DNA of 48,890 nucleotides from Tildeniella nuda ZEHNDER 1965/U140 (GCA_019358895.1 JAHHIG010000030.1:1-48890), one strand, 5' to 3'. Shown: positions 1 through 9,571, counted from the stretch's first letter. Numbers and translations: made by a program. Notes: generated by a model from the letters alone, not told the origin.

Positions 1-170
1 AGGATGTCTGAAAAGTGTCTGGCGGTTAAAACCGCGACTACGTAAACAAAGTCTGCCTGCGCGGACGACCGCAGAGTAAGGGTTTTATAACCTGCGTAGG
101 CAGGTTTTGTGCGTGTAGCCGCGACTTTAGTCGCCAGAGCTACACGCATCTGGACTTTTAAAACATCCTC
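1..170. repeat. MITE-like element with nested inverted repeats
   Basis: The outer ends are related inverted repeats: AGGATGTCTGAAAAGT at 1-16 against the complement of 154-169. A second imperfect pair of about 22 bp lies at 20-41 and 115-136 (TGGCGGTTAAAACCGCGACT against the complement of a similar sequence), and an inner pair lies around 52-63 and 91-103. No protein is encoded. This layout resembles the short non-autonomous elements common in cyanobacterial genomes. The left end coincides with the window edge, so the element may extend further. Confidence 0.6.
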
Positions 171-237
171 TAAGCTTTTAGTCTCTAACATAAACTCGTC
201 ATAAGGCTAACGTCAGTACTTTTTCTAAACAAAATTT

Positions 238-681
238 CTACACAACAAAGCTCGTCTCTTCCCCTTGTGCCGCCTGCCAACTACGAGCATCGAAGTACAA
301 ATCTTCTAGCGAGATGCTGTAGAGCGCTTCTTTGAGCTTTTGGTGGAGACGATTCCAAACGGTGAACGTAACCCAATCTTCTGCCTGTGAGCCATCAGGG
401 GCATGGCGAGGAAGCGGGTCAACGCTTTCACCAACGGCTTCCAGAATTTGTCCTAAAGAAATGCTGGCAGGCGATCGGGCAAGTTGATAGCCGCCCTGTA
501 CGCCACGCATGGATTGCACCAGTCCAGCGCGGCGCAGTTCGATAAGCAATTTTTCGAGGTAGGGCGCGGGAAGGTCTTGACGATGCGCGATCGCTTTCAC
601 CGATGCCGGACCATACCCCGGTTGCAAGGTTAGATCGAGTAGCGCTTTCACACTGTAATGTCCGCGAGTCGTTAATTTCAT
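238..681 (-). CDS. Rrf2 family transcriptional regulator, cysteine-free
   Basis: A 147-residue protein starting MKLTTRGHYSVKALLDL, the characteristic opening of Rrf2 winged-helix repressors. The helix-turn-helix spans about residues 10-65 and the wing motif MRGVQGGYQLARSP follows. IscR-type members bind a [2Fe-2S] cluster through three cysteines near residues 90-105. This protein has no cysteine at all, so it cannot hold such a cluster and probably senses something else or acts through partner binding. The start codon sits against a 21-bp tandem repeat and no Shine-Dalgarno sequence is visible. It is separated from the divergent MFS gene by about 250 bp, so control of that gene is possible but only inferred. 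Confidence 0.88.
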   Translation of the reverse strand: MKLTTRGHYSVKALLDLTLQPGYGPASVKAIAHRQDLPAPYLEKLLIELRRAGLVQSMRGVQGGYQLARSPASISLGQILEAVGESVDPLPRHAPDGSQAEDWVTFTVWNRLHQKLKEALYSISLEDLYFDARSWQAAQGEETSFVV

Positions 682-722
682 GAGAAGAGAGGAGTGAGGA
701 GTGAGAAGAGAGGAGTGAGGGG
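681..722. repeat. 21-bp tandem repeat, two copies
   Basis: Two nearly identical 21-bp units (TGAGAAGAGAGGAGTGAGGAG, then the same ending in GGG) at 681-701 and 702-722. They lie immediately upstream of the Rrf2 gene and occupy its ribosome-binding region. Purine-rich short repeats of this kind recur elsewhere in the window. Confidence 0.7.
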
Positions 723-929
723 AGAAAGTTTTGAGTTAATGCTAACCACTGGTGACTGACCACTGACCAAACTTTCATCCTTCAGCCTTTAGCCTTTAGC
801 CTTTTAACTTTTAACTCTCCCATTCTTTAGCTTGACAGTTGCATCGACAGCATCGACTGAAGCAAGTCGCTCACTCCAGCACCAGATCAGGCAAACTTGA
901 GGTTGCCCCTCGTCTAAGGTGCCTGCTTC

Positions 930-2174
930 ATGCCTCGCAAATCCAAGCTATCGTCCTGGCTACCCAATTTGAACTATCAGGTTTGGGTTCTGGCAGCGGG
1001 ACGGTTGCTATCTCAGACAGGATCAGGATTCACGCTGTTCTACGCGCCGATCTTTTTCGTTAATCAGGTGGGCTTATCGGCGACACAAGTTGGCATTGGC
1101 TTGGGCAGTGCGTCGATTTCAGGCGTGGTGGGTCGTTTGTTAGGTGGGTCGTTTGCCGATTCGCAGTTCTGGGGACGACGACGAACGCTGCTGCTGTCTG
1201 CGATCGTGTCCGCGATCGCCTCGATCGTCCTTGCCATCTCCAGCGATTTTCCGGTCTTCGTGGCAGGCAATTTGCTGATGGGCTTAGGCATTGGCTTGTA
1301 TTGGCCCGCGAATGAGGCGATGGTAGCGGATTTAACGGCACCCGCACAACGTAATGAGGCGTTTGCGTTGACGCGCCTGAGCGACAGTCTAGGCTTAGGT
1401 TTGGGTGTTGTGCTCGGTGGATTGTTGGTTGGTGCAACGGGTGCCTATCGAGCGCTGTTTGTCATTGATGCCGTCTCGTTTTTGGTGCTGTTTGCGGTGG
1501 TGTATTGGGCGATCGCCGAGTCTCATCAAGCGACAGGGGAACATAGAGCGATCAGGGACTGGCAGCAGGCATTGCGCGATCGTCGTTTGCTCACCTATGC
1601 CGTTGCCAATGTGCTGTTTACAACCTATCTGGTTCAGATCAACAGCACGATGCCGCTGTACTTCACGAATTTTCTCGCTGATTTGCCCGGTGGCTTCTCG
1701 CCACCGACTCTGAGTGCTCTATTCACCTGGCACATGGTTGTGTCTGTCCTCTGCCAATTACCCGCAGCCCGACTGCTTAACCGTTTTAGCCGCGCGTGGG
1801 GACTCACGCTGTCTGCCATACTGTGGGGTGTGGGCTTTGTACTGGTATGGGTGACGGGCGTTGTCTCCTCATATCATTTGCTGTGGGCAATCCTGGCATT
1901 AGGTGTATTGGCGCTGGCAACGGTTGCCTATATGCCATCAGCGTCATCAATCACGGTTGAACTGGCACCAGAGTCTCTGCGTGGCGTTTACCTGGCAGTT
2001 AATTCGCAGTGCTGGGCGATCGGCTCGTTCATTGGTCCACCATTGGGCGGTTGGGCGTTGGATCAATCACCGTTTGTTGCCCACAGTTTGTGGCTTGGGT
2101 TAACGCTCAGTGTTGGTATCGTCATTCTGGTTTTGCAGGAACTCGATCGCGTGATGAAACAGTCAAAGCATTGA
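930..2174 (+). CDS. Major facilitator superfamily (MFS) transporter
   Basis: A 414-residue, highly hydrophobic protein with about twelve predicted membrane helices in two halves. The loop between helices 2 and 3 carries GRLLGGSFADSQFWGRRRT, which fits the MFS loop signature (G-x-x-x-D-x-x-G-R-R). This suggests a proton-coupled drug or metabolite exporter in the inner membrane; the substrate cannot be read from sequence. The ATG at 930 is the first in frame and precedes the first helix by about 20 residues. The gene ends at a strong inverted repeat that separates it from convergent hisIE. Confidence 0.85.
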   Translation: MPRKSKLSSWLPNLNYQVWVLAAGRLLSQTGSGFTLFYAPIFFVNQVGLSATQVGIGLGSASISGVVGRLLGGSFADSQFWGRRRTLLLSAIVSAIASIVLAISSDFPVFVAGNLLMGLGIGLYWPANEAMVADLTAPAQRNEAFALTRLSDSLGLGLGVVLGGLLVGATGAYRALFVIDAVSFLVLFAVVYWAIAESHQATGEHRAIRDWQQALRDRRLLTYAVANVLFTTYLVQINSTMPLYFTNFLADLPGGFSPPTLSALFTWHMVVSVLCQLPAARLLNRFSRAWGLTLSAILWGVGFVLVWVTGVVSSYHLLWAILALGVLALATVAYMPSASSITVELAPESLRGVYLAVNSQCWAIGSFIGPPLGGWALDQSPFVAHSLWLGLTLSVGIVILVLQELDRVMKQSKH

Positions 2175-2179
2175 GATCG

Positions 2180-2212
2180 AGATCCCCGACTTCTTCAAGA
2201 AGTCGGGGATCT
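2180..2212. terminator. Perfect 16-bp palindrome, probable bidirectional terminator
   Basis: AGATCCCCGACTTCTT at 2180-2195 and its exact complement at 2197-2212, separated by one base. It lies between the convergent MFS and hisIE genes. No long T-run follows on either side. The same palindrome arms recur at 33149-33212, so it is also a dispersed repeat. Confidence 0.6.
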
Positions 2213-2226
2213 GGTGGCGTAATGCC

Positions 2227-2859
2227 TCAGCGTCGTCGCTCTTGCAGTTTGCGATAAACCGCTTTTAGATCGACGTTGTGGTGAGCCAGTGCAACGAGCG
2301 TATGGTAGAACAGATCAGCCACTTCACCCGCGATCGCGTCCGGGTCGTCATCTTTACATGCCATCACCACTTCAGCCGTTTCTTCACCAATTTTTTTGAG
2401 AATCTTATTGTCTCCATCCGCCAGTAGCTTCGAGGTGTAGGAGCTTTCGGAGGGACGATCGCGGCGATCGCAAATCACCTCAAAGACCTGCGACAGCATA
2501 TCGGCAGGCGGCGCTGAAACTGAACCATTCAGGCGATGAAAGCAACTTCGCTCTCCGGTATGGCAGGCAATTTCACCGATCTGCTCGACTCCAACCAGCA
2601 GGGCATCGCTATCGCAGTCATAACGAATCGAGTGAACCTTCTGAAAATGCCCAGAGGTTTCGCCTTTGTGCCAGAATGCCTGACGCGATCGACTCCAGAA
2701 CCAGGTTTCGCCCGTGTCCAGCGTTTTTTGCAACGAGTCCCGATTCATCCATGCCATCATCAGCACGGTGCCGTCCAGGTAATCCTGTACAATTGCCGGA
2801 ACCAAACCGCGATCGTCGTAGCGAATCGTTTCTACCGGAACTGATTGCTGTAAAGCCAT
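2227..2859 (-). CDS. hisIE: Bifunctional phosphoribosyl-AMP cyclohydrolase / phosphoribosyl-ATP pyrophosphatase
   Basis: Performs steps 2 and 3 of histidine biosynthesis in the cytoplasm: removal of pyrophosphate from PR-ATP, then opening of the adenine ring of PR-AMP. The N-terminal HisI half (about residues 10-115) shows [30 protein letters not shown] and the metal-site motif [11 protein letters not shown]. The C-terminal HisE half (about 120-205) has the pyrophosphatase motif [14 protein letters not shown] and the acidic EVADLFYH. I chose ATG 2859 (MALQQSVPV), giving 211 residues, the usual size. Earlier in-frame starts at 2892 and 2940 would add residues and overlap the divergent methylase gene. 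It is not in a his operon here, which is normal for cyanobacteria. Confidence 0.95.
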   Translation of the reverse strand: MALQQSVPVETIRYDDRGLVPAIVQDYLDGTVLMMAWMNRDSLQKTLDTGETWFWSRSRQAFWHKGETSGHFQKVHSIRYDCDSDALLVGVEQIGEIACHTGERSCFHRLNGSVSAPPADMLSQVFEVICDRRDRPSESSYTSKLLADGDNKILKKIGEETAEVVMACKDDDPDAIAGEVADLFYHTLVALAHHNVDLKAVYRKLQERRR

Positions 2860-2914
2860 TGTCTCAAACGCCCCTATAGTCGATGTCTTCATCTTACCGA
2901 CTGTTGGTATCCCA

Positions 2915-3826
2915 ATGATGCAGGTTAAAGTTCCACCCATTAAGTGTCAGGGCATTAAAACAAAGCTTGTGCCCTTCATTTTGAGTCAAATTCAATGGGT
3001 TGAAGTAGTAGAATCTCGATGGATTGAACCCTTTTTAGGGTCAGGTGTTGTGGCATTTAATTTAGCACCCAAACGCGCCTTATTAACTGATAGTAATCAG
3101 CATATTATTGCGTTTTATCAAGGTATTCAGAGTGGTGAGATCGATCGAAAAATAGTATGCGAATTCTTACAAGAACAAGGGGATCAGCTTCTTAAGTTTG
3201 GAGCTGATTACTACTATGAAGTGCGCGATCGCTTCAACCAGTTTGCTTCACCGCTAGACTTCCTCTTTCTCAACCGCGCTTGTTTCAATGGTTTAATGCG
3301 ATTCAACAGTAAAGGTGGTTTTAATGTTCCTTTTTGTCGCAAACCGCAGCGCTTTGCCCAAAGCTACATCACCAAAATTGCCAATCAAGTTGACTGGATC
3401 GCCAAGCAAATAGAAGGCAAAGATTGGGAATTTCGGGTTGCAAACTGGCAAGAAACGCTGGCTGAAGCGCGATCGGATGATTTCATCTATCTCGATCCGC
3501 CCTATATCGGTCGCCATACCGATTATTACAATGCCTGGAATCAAGCAGAAGCGGAAACATTAGCGATAGTAACAAAACAGCTTTCCTGTGGTTTCGCCGT
3601 GTCCATGTGGCTTGAAAATCAGCATCGTCAAAACAGCCATATTCAAGAATGCTGGTCAGGTTTAGAGATGCGCGTTTGTCAGCATTTCTATCATGTCGGG
3701 TCTAGAGAAAAGCTGCGTGGAGCGATCGCAGAAGCGCTACTCATCAAACCGGGTTTCTCCGTCAGTATTGATCAGTCATTACCAGTCGAGTTAGGGACGA
3801 TCGCAACACCACCCTATTCCAGCTAA
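2915..3826 (+). CDS. DNA adenine methylase (Dam/D12 class N6-adenine)
   Basis: A 303-residue alpha-class N6-adenine methyltransferase. The order of motifs is diagnostic: an N-terminal motif X region ([13 protein letters not shown]), the AdoMet-binding motif [14 protein letters not shown] near residue 40, and the catalytic DPPY in [15 protein letters not shown] near residue 195. Relatives methylate adenine in GATC; that target would place methylation inside every HIP1 site (GCGATCGC), which is abundant here, but specificity is inferred. No classical restriction gene is adjacent. The next gene, 33 bp downstream on the same strand, encodes a Uma2-fold protein of the PD-(D/E)XK superfamily. The divergent hisIE start lies 55 bp upstream. 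Confidence 0.9.
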   Translation: MMQVKVPPIKCQGIKTKLVPFILSQIQWVEVVESRWIEPFLGSGVVAFNLAPKRALLTDSNQHIIAFYQGIQSGEIDRKIVCEFLQEQGDQLLKFGADYYYEVRDRFNQFASPLDFLFLNRACFNGLMRFNSKGGFNVPFCRKPQRFAQSYITKIANQVDWIAKQIEGKDWEFRVANWQETLAEARSDDFIYLDPPYIGRHTDYYNAWNQAEAETLAIVTKQLSCGFAVSMWLENQHRQNSHIQECWSGLEMRVCQHFYHVGSREKLRGAIAEALLIKPGFSVSIDQSLPVELGTIATPPYSS

Positions 3827-3859
3827 AATTAGAGGACTCCAGTTGCGTTTGGTCAGGCT

Positions 3860-4705
3860 ATGGTTACTACTCCAGGTGCGCCCATTACCCAAACACCTGT
3901 CACTCAGGCAGTAGCGCCAATCGTCACCTGGGAAGCGTTACCCGACGACGTGCCTTTAGATGATGAACCCGTGGAAAATACAGGTCAACCGCTGCTGGCA
4001 GGGGCGCTCCGTGAGTCTCTTGAGTTAGCTGGGTTCATTCAGCCAGAGATGCTCATTGCGTCTAACTTTGGGCTGTGTGCAACCGTGAATGGCGATCTGG
4101 TCATCAAAGCACCCGATTGGGTTTATGTGCCCTCTGTATCAACGCTAGAAGCCGATCGTCGCAGCTACACGCCCAATCTACAAGGGGCAACGCCGATCGT
4201 GGTGATGGAGTTTTTGTCTCACAAAGACGGCGGCGAATATTCGGTGAAGCGCACCTTTCCGCCCGGAAAATGGTTTTTCTACGAACAAATCCTCAAAATT
4301 CCGGTTTACGTGATTTTTGAGCCAGCCGAGGGACTGCTGGAAGTACATCAGCTAACCGCAGGACGGTATGAACTGCAACCCCCAACGCCAGAGAATCGCG
4401 TCTGGCTGGCTGAGATGGGGCTATTTTTAGGCATTTGGCAGGGTGCAAAAGAAGAACGCACAGGCTACTGGCTACGCTGGTGGGATGAAGCCGGAAATTT
4501 GTTACCCTGGGCAGTCGAGCAGATTGAGCAAGAGCGCCAGCGAGCGGAGCAGGAAAGCCAACGAGCGGAGCAGGAAAGCCAACGGGCAGAACAGGAATAC
4601 CAACGGGCAGAGCAAGAACGCCAGCGGGCAGAGGAAGAACGCCAGCGGGCAGAGAGATTGGCAGAGTATTTGCGATCGCAGGGCATCAACCCAGATTCTC
4701 TCTAA
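3860..4705 (+). CDS. Uma2 family (DUF820) protein with C-terminal coiled coil
   Basis: 281 residues. Residues about 40-205 form a Uma2/DUF820 domain of the PD-(D/E)XK nuclease superfamily, with KAPDWVYVPSV, IVVMEFLSHKD and the strand VYVIFEP. This family is greatly expanded in cyanobacteria and its role is unknown. Residues about 220-275 are seven heptad units based on QRAEQE, a charged coiled coil likely to mediate oligomerisation, encoded by a 21-bp DNA repeat. The gene is 33 bp behind the Dam-type methylase on the same strand and probably co-transcribed. Whether the nuclease fold is active is not known. Confidence 0.85.
   Translation: MVTTPGAPITQTPVTQAVAPIVTWEALPDDVPLDDEPVENTGQPLLAGALRESLELAGFIQPEMLIASNFGLCATVNGDLVIKAPDWVYVPSVSTLEADRRSYTPNLQGATPIVVMEFLSHKDGGEYSVKRTFPPGKWFFYEQILKIPVYVIFEPAEGLLEVHQLTAGRYELQPPTPENRVWLAEMGLFLGIWQGAKEERTGYWLRWWDEAGNLLPWAVEQIEQERQRAEQESQRAEQESQRAEQEYQRAEQERQRAEEERQRAERLAEYLRSQGINPDSL
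4517..4660. repeat. 21-bp coding repeat (heptad coiled coil)
   Basis: About seven imperfect 21-bp units (variants of CAGCGAGCGGAGCAGGAAAGC) inside the Uma2 gene. Each encodes a Q-R-A-E-Q-E-x heptad. The copy number is likely to vary between strains. Confidence 0.8.
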
Positions 4706-4954
4706 ACGAAGCTTCTTACACTCCTTTGTTACGCCAACAGCTAAGATAGAATTGTTAAGGCTTCTTTACCAGATTTGACGCGACTTTTTGGGAAAGCTTT
4801 TGAAAGAAGTGCCTAACGCTGTCCCAAAGGCTGCATCGCTCAGCTCAGCAAACAGTCCGTTAAGCTGGATGATGCATATTCAGCGCTCTCAGCTCTTAGT
4901 CCATCAGTTCTTGTCTCACGTCCCTTTCGATATCCCCTCCCTACGGAACCCGTT

Positions 4955-6754
4955 ATGACTCTCCCTATTCGCAACGTTGCGATCATTGCTCACGTTGACC
5001 ACGGCAAAACCACCCTTGTGGATGCGCTCTTGAAGCAGGCAGGCACCTTTCGTGAAGGAGAAGAGGTTCCAGACTGCGTGATGGATTCCAACGACTTGGA
5101 GCGGGAGCGAGGCATTACAATTCTGTCGAAAAATACGGCAGTGCGCTACAAAGATACCCTGATCAATATTGTGGATACACCCGGACACGCTGACTTCGGT
5201 GGTGAAGTCGAACGGGTGCTGGGCATGGTGGATGGCTGCCTTCTCATTGTGGATGCCAACGAAGGACCGATGCCACAGACGCGCTTTGTGCTGAAAAAAG
5301 CGTTAGAGAAAGGTTTACGCCCGATCGTCCTTGTCAATAAAATCGATCGCGAACGCGCCAATCCCCACACGGCTGTCGATAAAGTGCTGGATCTGTTCCT
5401 TGAGCTTGGTGCGGATGACGATCAGTGCGAGTTTCCCTATCTGTTTGCATCCGGTCTCGCTGGCTTTGCGAAGGATAAGCTGGAAGACGAGTCGGTGGAT
5501 ATGCAGCCGCTGTTTAATGCCTTCTTGCGCCATGTGCCACCACCCGTTGGCGATCCCGAAAAGCCTTTGCAGCTACAGGTGACCACGCTCGATTACTCCG
5601 ACTACCTCGGTCGCATCGTGATTGGCAAAATCCACAACGGCACGATTCGAGCCGGACAGCAAGCCGCGCTGGTGACGGAAAGTGGCGCGATCGTCAAAAC
5701 CAAAGTCTCCAAGCTTATGGGCTTTGAGGGGCTGAAGCGAATCGATATCGAATCGGCATCCGCAGGCAATCTCGTGGCAGTCGCAGGCTTTGCCAACGCC
5801 AACATTGGTGAAACGATTACTGATCCCAACGATCCACAAGCATTACCGCTGATCAAAGTCGATGAACCCACGTTGCAGATGACCTTCTCGGTCAATGACT
5901 CGCCCTTTGCCGGACAGGAAGGCAAGTTAGTCACATCTCGACAGGTGCGCGATCGGCTCTTCCGCGAATTGGAAACAAACGTAGCTCTTCGCGTCGAAGA
6001 AACCGACTCGCCCGACAAGTTTCTGGTGTCTGGACGGGGTGAACTCCACCTGGGCATCTTAATTGAGACCATGCGACGTGAAGGCTACGAGTTTCAGGTG
6101 TCGCAGCCACAGGTGATTTACCGCGAAGTCAACGGTCAGCCCCGTGAACCGTTTGAAACCTTGGTTTTGGATATACCCGAAGAAGCCGTGGGTAGCTGTA
6201 TTGAGCGGCTCGGTCAGCGCAAGGGCGAAATGCAAGATATGCAGGTGGGTGTTGCCAATCGGACGCAACTGGAATTTGTCGTTCCCGCACGAGGGCTGAT
6301 TGGCTTCCGGGGTGAATTTATGCGCCTGACTCGTGGTGCTGGCATCATGAACCACAGTTTCCTGGAGTACCGTGCTATTAGCGGCGAGATTGAAACCCGG
6401 CGCAATGGAGTGCTGATTTCCTTTGAGGAAGGCGTTTCTACCGTTTATGCCATGCAGAATGCCGAAGACCGGGGTGTGTTCTTTATCATTCCTGGCACTC
6501 GCGTTTATAAAGGCATGATTGTGGGCGAACACAACCGCAACCAGGATCTGGAACTCAACATCTGCAAGAGTAAGCAGTTGACCAACCACCGCGCCTCTGG
6601 TGGCGAAGAACTGGTGCAACTACAGGCTCCGGTCGATATGAGCCTTGAGCGTGCTCTAGAGTACATCGGTTCTGACGAGCTGCTCGAAATTACGCCTCAG
6701 TCAATCCGCCTGCGGAAAGTTGATAAGGTAAAGAAGATGGCAGGAAGAAAGTAA
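4955..6754 (+). CDS. typA: Ribosome-associated translational GTPase TypA/BipA
   Basis: 599 residues, full length for TypA/BipA, an elongation-factor-like GTPase that binds ribosomes under stress and helps 50S assembly. The GTPase motifs are all present: AHVDHGKTT (G1), RGITI (G2), DTPGHADFG (G3) and NKIDR (G4). The EF-G-like domains follow, including the family motif [22 protein letters not shown] and the C-terminal part with [10 protein letters not shown]. The gene stands alone, with a hairpin directly after the stop separating it from the convergent pilT-like gene. Confidence 0.96.
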   Translation: MTLPIRNVAIIAHVDHGKTTLVDALLKQAGTFREGEEVPDCVMDSNDLERERGITILSKNTAVRYKDTLINIVDTPGHADFGGEVERVLGMVDGCLLIVDANEGPMPQTRFVLKKALEKGLRPIVLVNKIDRERANPHTAVDKVLDLFLELGADDDQCEFPYLFASGLAGFAKDKLEDESVDMQPLFNAFLRHVPPPVGDPEKPLQLQVTTLDYSDYLGRIVIGKIHNGTIRAGQQAALVTESGAIVKTKVSKLMGFEGLKRIDIESASAGNLVAVAGFANANIGETITDPNDPQALPLIKVDEPTLQMTFSVNDSPFAGQEGKLVTSRQVRDRLFRELETNVALRVEETDSPDKFLVSGRGELHLGILIETMRREGYEFQVSQPQVIYREVNGQPREPFETLVLDIPEEAVGSCIERLGQRKGEMQDMQVGVANRTQLEFVVPARGLIGFRGEFMRLTRGAGIMNHSFLEYRAISGEIETRRNGVLISFEEGVSTVYAMQNAEDRGVFFIIPGTRVYKGMIVGEHNRNQDLELNICKSKQLTNHRASGGEELVQLQAPVDMSLERALEYIGSDELLEITPQSIRLRKVDKVKKMAGRK

Positions 6755-6758
6755 GTAT

Positions 6759-6823
6759 AAAGGCTAAAGGATAAAGTATAAAAGCAATTCTTTTTAGCCC
6801 TCATACTTCATCCTTTAGCCTTT
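6759..6823. terminator. Inverted repeat between convergent typA and pilT-like genes
   Basis: The left arm 6759-6779 (AAAGGCTAAAGGAT, then AAGTAT) pairs with the right arm 6803-6823 (ATACTT, then ATCCTTTAGCCTTT) with a single mismatch and a 23-base loop. Its place between two convergent stops suggests a bidirectional terminator. The CCTTTAGCC arm is also a dispersed repeat seen at about 784-802 and 26050-26130. Confidence 0.6.
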
Positions 6824-6828
6824 CTTGC

Positions 6829-8073
6829 TTACGCGTGATTAAATTCACGATTAGACGATCGCGCCGGGTCAAAGCCCTCATTTCGCACTCGTCGTCGGAG
6901 ATCGCCTGCATCGGGAGACGCTCTCACGGCATCGTCGGGGCTAATTTTGCCCAGCAGTACGAGATCGCAAAGCGCCTGGTTCATCACCTGCATCCCCTGG
7001 TTGGTATCGGTTTCCATCAGTTGGAACGCATCCGTTTCTTGACCTTTCAGCAAGTAATCTTGCATGGCTGGTGTGTTGATCAAGATTTCGTGGACGGCTG
7101 TACGTCGTCCATCGGTGGTCGGGATTAACTGCTGCGCGACGATCGCCACCAATGATTCAGTAATCTGCACCCGCATGGCTGGCTGCTCATCGGGGTTGTA
7201 GATGTTCAGTAGACGATTAAGAGAATTGATTGCATTCCGAGTATGCAGCGTTCCTAAAACTAAGTGACCTGTTTGAGCCGCTTTGAGGGCAGTCTCAACG
7301 GTCGTGCGATCGCGCATTTCCCCAATGAGGATGACATCTGGATCTTCCCGCAGTACAGCCCTTAGTGCCTGATTAAATTCGTGGGTATGCAGCCCTACTT
7401 CCCGCTGACTAATCAGACACTTCTGCGACGGATGAACATACTCAATAGGGTCTTCAATGGTGACGACGTGCCTCGTCATGCTTTCATTCAAGTGACGCAA
7501 CATTGCCGCTAGCGTGGTTGACTTCCCTGACCCAGTTGGTCCCGTAATGAGAATCAAGCCCTGCGGTTGGCTCACTAAATACTTCAGGACTTCTGGCAAA
7601 CCCAACCCCTCGATCGACGGCACTTCAAGCGAGATCAGTCGCAGCACGATCGCGCCACCCGTTAGCGTCTCAAAGCAGTTCACCCGACAGCGCAGAAAGC
7701 CTGGATAGAAAATAGCGGTATCCAGTTCCTTATTGTGCTCAAATTCTTGCTGCTGCTTAGGCGATAAAATTTCGGCGAGATAGGCTTCAAAGACTTCAGG
7801 CGTGACCTTCAACTGATCCCGTGGCTGTACCATCTGCCCTCGGACGCGGAATCTAGGCAATTCACCAATGCGAATATGAATGTCAGAAGCCTGTCTGGCA
7901 TGGGCATCACGAACCATCTGTTCGATCGAACTAGTCTCTTTGGATCGCCCTTGCACAGCCATTGAAAGGGGCGGTGGCGGCGGTGCGCTTGGTGCTTGAT
8001 CGTGGGGGCGGGGTGCGGGTGAGCCGGACATTGGTATCTCTCTGGTAGGTCTTTCGTTATGCAGAGCCATCAT
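6829..8073 (-). CDS. Type IV pilus PilT/PilU-family ATPase
   Basis: 414 residues. A secretion ATPase of the PilT family, which drives retraction of type IV pili at the inner membrane. Visible motifs are Walker A GPTGSGKST, the Asp box region VVTIEDPIEYVH, Walker B DPDVILIGEMRD and the His box GTLHTRNAINSLNRLL. The classic PilT retraction motif AIRNLIRE is not found: the corresponding stretch reads NTPAMQDYLLKGQETDAF. It is therefore more like the second retraction ATPase of cyanobacteria (PilT2) or PilU than the main PilT1, an inference from this one motif. The N-terminal 40 residues are proline-rich and poorly ordered. Starts at 8073 or 8031 (MSGSPAPRP) are both possible. No other pilus gene is nearby. 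Confidence 0.88.
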   Translation of the reverse strand: MMALHNERPTREIPMSGSPAPRPHDQAPSAPPPPPLSMAVQGRSKETSSIEQMVRDAHARQASDIHIRIGELPRFRVRGQMVQPRDQLKVTPEVFEAYLAEILSPKQQQEFEHNKELDTAIFYPGFLRCRVNCFETLTGGAIVLRLISLEVPSIEGLGLPEVLKYLVSQPQGLILITGPTGSGKSTTLAAMLRHLNESMTRHVVTIEDPIEYVHPSQKCLISQREVGLHTHEFNQALRAVLREDPDVILIGEMRDRTTVETALKAAQTGHLVLGTLHTRNAINSLNRLLNIYNPDEQPAMRVQITESLVAIVAQQLIPTTDGRRTAVHEILINTPAMQDYLLKGQETDAFQLMETDTNQGMQVMNQALCDLVLLGKISPDDAVRASPDAGDLRRRVRNEGFDPARSSNREFNHA

Positions 8074-8389
8074 ACTGGCTCAATTCAGTTCAACTTATTG
8101 CAGTTTGGGTAAGCTAGCCTAGAGATGGCTAGCAATCTCGCCAATACAAACTGAGTCTTTACTAGCACGCCTGACAAATATCCACTCATTGTATCGAGTA
8201 ACCTCTCAGTGATCCGTCTTTTTAGTACTTTTGTTACTAGATTAAGTCGTCACACCTAAGAGTAAAGAAGCGATTGCAGCTACTGGAATGTCCGGTTTAA
8301 CCTCTATCTACCTGCAATGCTCTAATTTGCTTGCGTTCAACCAGCTAAAAACTTACTTTAACTTGAGTGCGTCTAGCGTAGCAATTTTG

Positions 8390-9571
8390 ATGAATACTGC
8401 AAAACAAATTGCTGACTGGCTAGAATCCCACTGGGTCACGCCTGCTTATAGTGGCTGGCTGTTGAGCAGTCTGGCGCTCTTTTTCTTCGTTTCTGCAACA
8501 AATACGCTGGCGGGTTGGCTTTATGTCATCAGCGGGATTAGTTTCGCACTGCTGGCAATTGCAGCGATTTTACCCGAACGCACGCTACGTGGCATCCAGA
8601 TTCAACGTCGCCTCATTAATCCTGTGAGCGTTGGCGAGCCACTAACCGTTGAGTTGATTTTGGCGAATACGACCAAACAACCGAAGACCTTGATTCAGAT
8701 ACAGGATCTACTCCCTTTTGTGATGGCTCCGATCGTATCAGCGGCGATCGAAACGATTGCACCACACAGCACCCATCACTGGTGTTATCACCAGACCGTG
8801 CAACGTCGTGGTATCTACCGCTGGCAAACCGTTAACGTGAGAACGGCTGCACCGTTGGGGCTGTTTTGGTGTCGTCGATCGCAAACAGTCCCGGCGATCG
8901 CGGTTGTCTATCCGACCGTCTTACCGCTGACGCAGTGCCCGTTGATTGATGAAATGGGTCGTAACGCGGATGTATTGTTTAGCCGCGATCGCCGTGCTCA
9001 CACTGCCAGTGAAGGCTTAACACGATCGCTGCGTCCCTATCGTTGGGGCGATCCTATCCGCTTTGTCCACTGGCGTACTAGTGCCCGCTACGGTGAACTG
9101 CGAGTGCGTGAGCTGGAAACCTTGACCAGTGAGCAAGAGCTTATCATTTACCTGGATAGCGCGATGCCCTGGCAAACCTACGGTGGTTCAGAGGTAGCCG
9201 AACCGTTTGAGCAAGCGGTTATCGCAGCCGCCTCTCTTTACTTCTATGCACTGCACCGCAAGCTTAACGTCAAAGTGTGGACAGCAGGCACAGGCATGAT
9301 CCAGGGCAGTCAAGCCGTACTCGAAGCCTTGGCAGCCGTGCAGGCGGGCGAAGATGTCCGAGCCGATCGGCTACCAGATGCGCCCCTGCTTTGGCTCACT
9401 CAGAATTCTCTTGGTTTGGCGACCTTGCCGCCCGGCAGTCGTTGGTTGCTATGGACAAGCGCACAACAGGAGCAGCCAGTCTTAGATAGTCTAGGTTTGT
9501 TAATGCAACCTGATCAATCGCTACAGCTACAGCTTCAAAAAGCCTTGGGGACGCAACTTCAGAGCAGATAA
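8390..9571 (+). CDS. DUF58 domain-containing membrane protein
   Basis: 393 residues from ATG 8390; an upstream in-frame ATG at 8288 would add 34 residues. Two membrane helices (about residues 20-65, including LLSSLALFFFVSATNTLAGWLYVI) are followed by a beta-rich extracytoplasmic-type segment and then the DUF58 signature RPYRWGDPIRFVHWRTSARYGELRVRELE near residue 235. DUF58 proteins usually accompany MoxR ATPases and transglutaminase-like genes, but none is next to this one. The biochemical role is unknown. The C-terminal half has a von Willebrand A-like character (IIYLDSAMPW). Confidence 0.85.
   Translation: MNTAKQIADWLESHWVTPAYSGWLLSSLALFFFVSATNTLAGWLYVISGISFALLAIAAILPERTLRGIQIQRRLINPVSVGEPLTVELILANTTKQPKTLIQIQDLLPFVMAPIVSAAIETIAPHSTHHWCYHQTVQRRGIYRWQTVNVRTAAPLGLFWCRRSQTVPAIAVVYPTVLPLTQCPLIDEMGRNADVLFSRDRRAHTASEGLTRSLRPYRWGDPIRFVHWRTSARYGELRVRELETLTSEQELIIYLDSAMPWQTYGGSEVAEPFEQAVIAAASLYFYALHRKLNVKVWTAGTGMIQGSQAVLEALAAVQAGEDVRADRLPDAPLLWLTQNSLGLATLPPGSRWLLWTSAQQEQPVLDSLGLLMQPDQSLQLQLQKALGTQLQSR

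Noticed and set aside
4443-4778. Plus-strand 111-residue frame in the Uma2 gene
   Set aside because: Out-of-frame shadow of the heptad repeat region; the Uma2 reading frame is clearly the coding one.
5602-6619. Long minus-strand open frames inside typA
   Set aside because: They are antisense shadows of a well conserved gene with no family resemblance.
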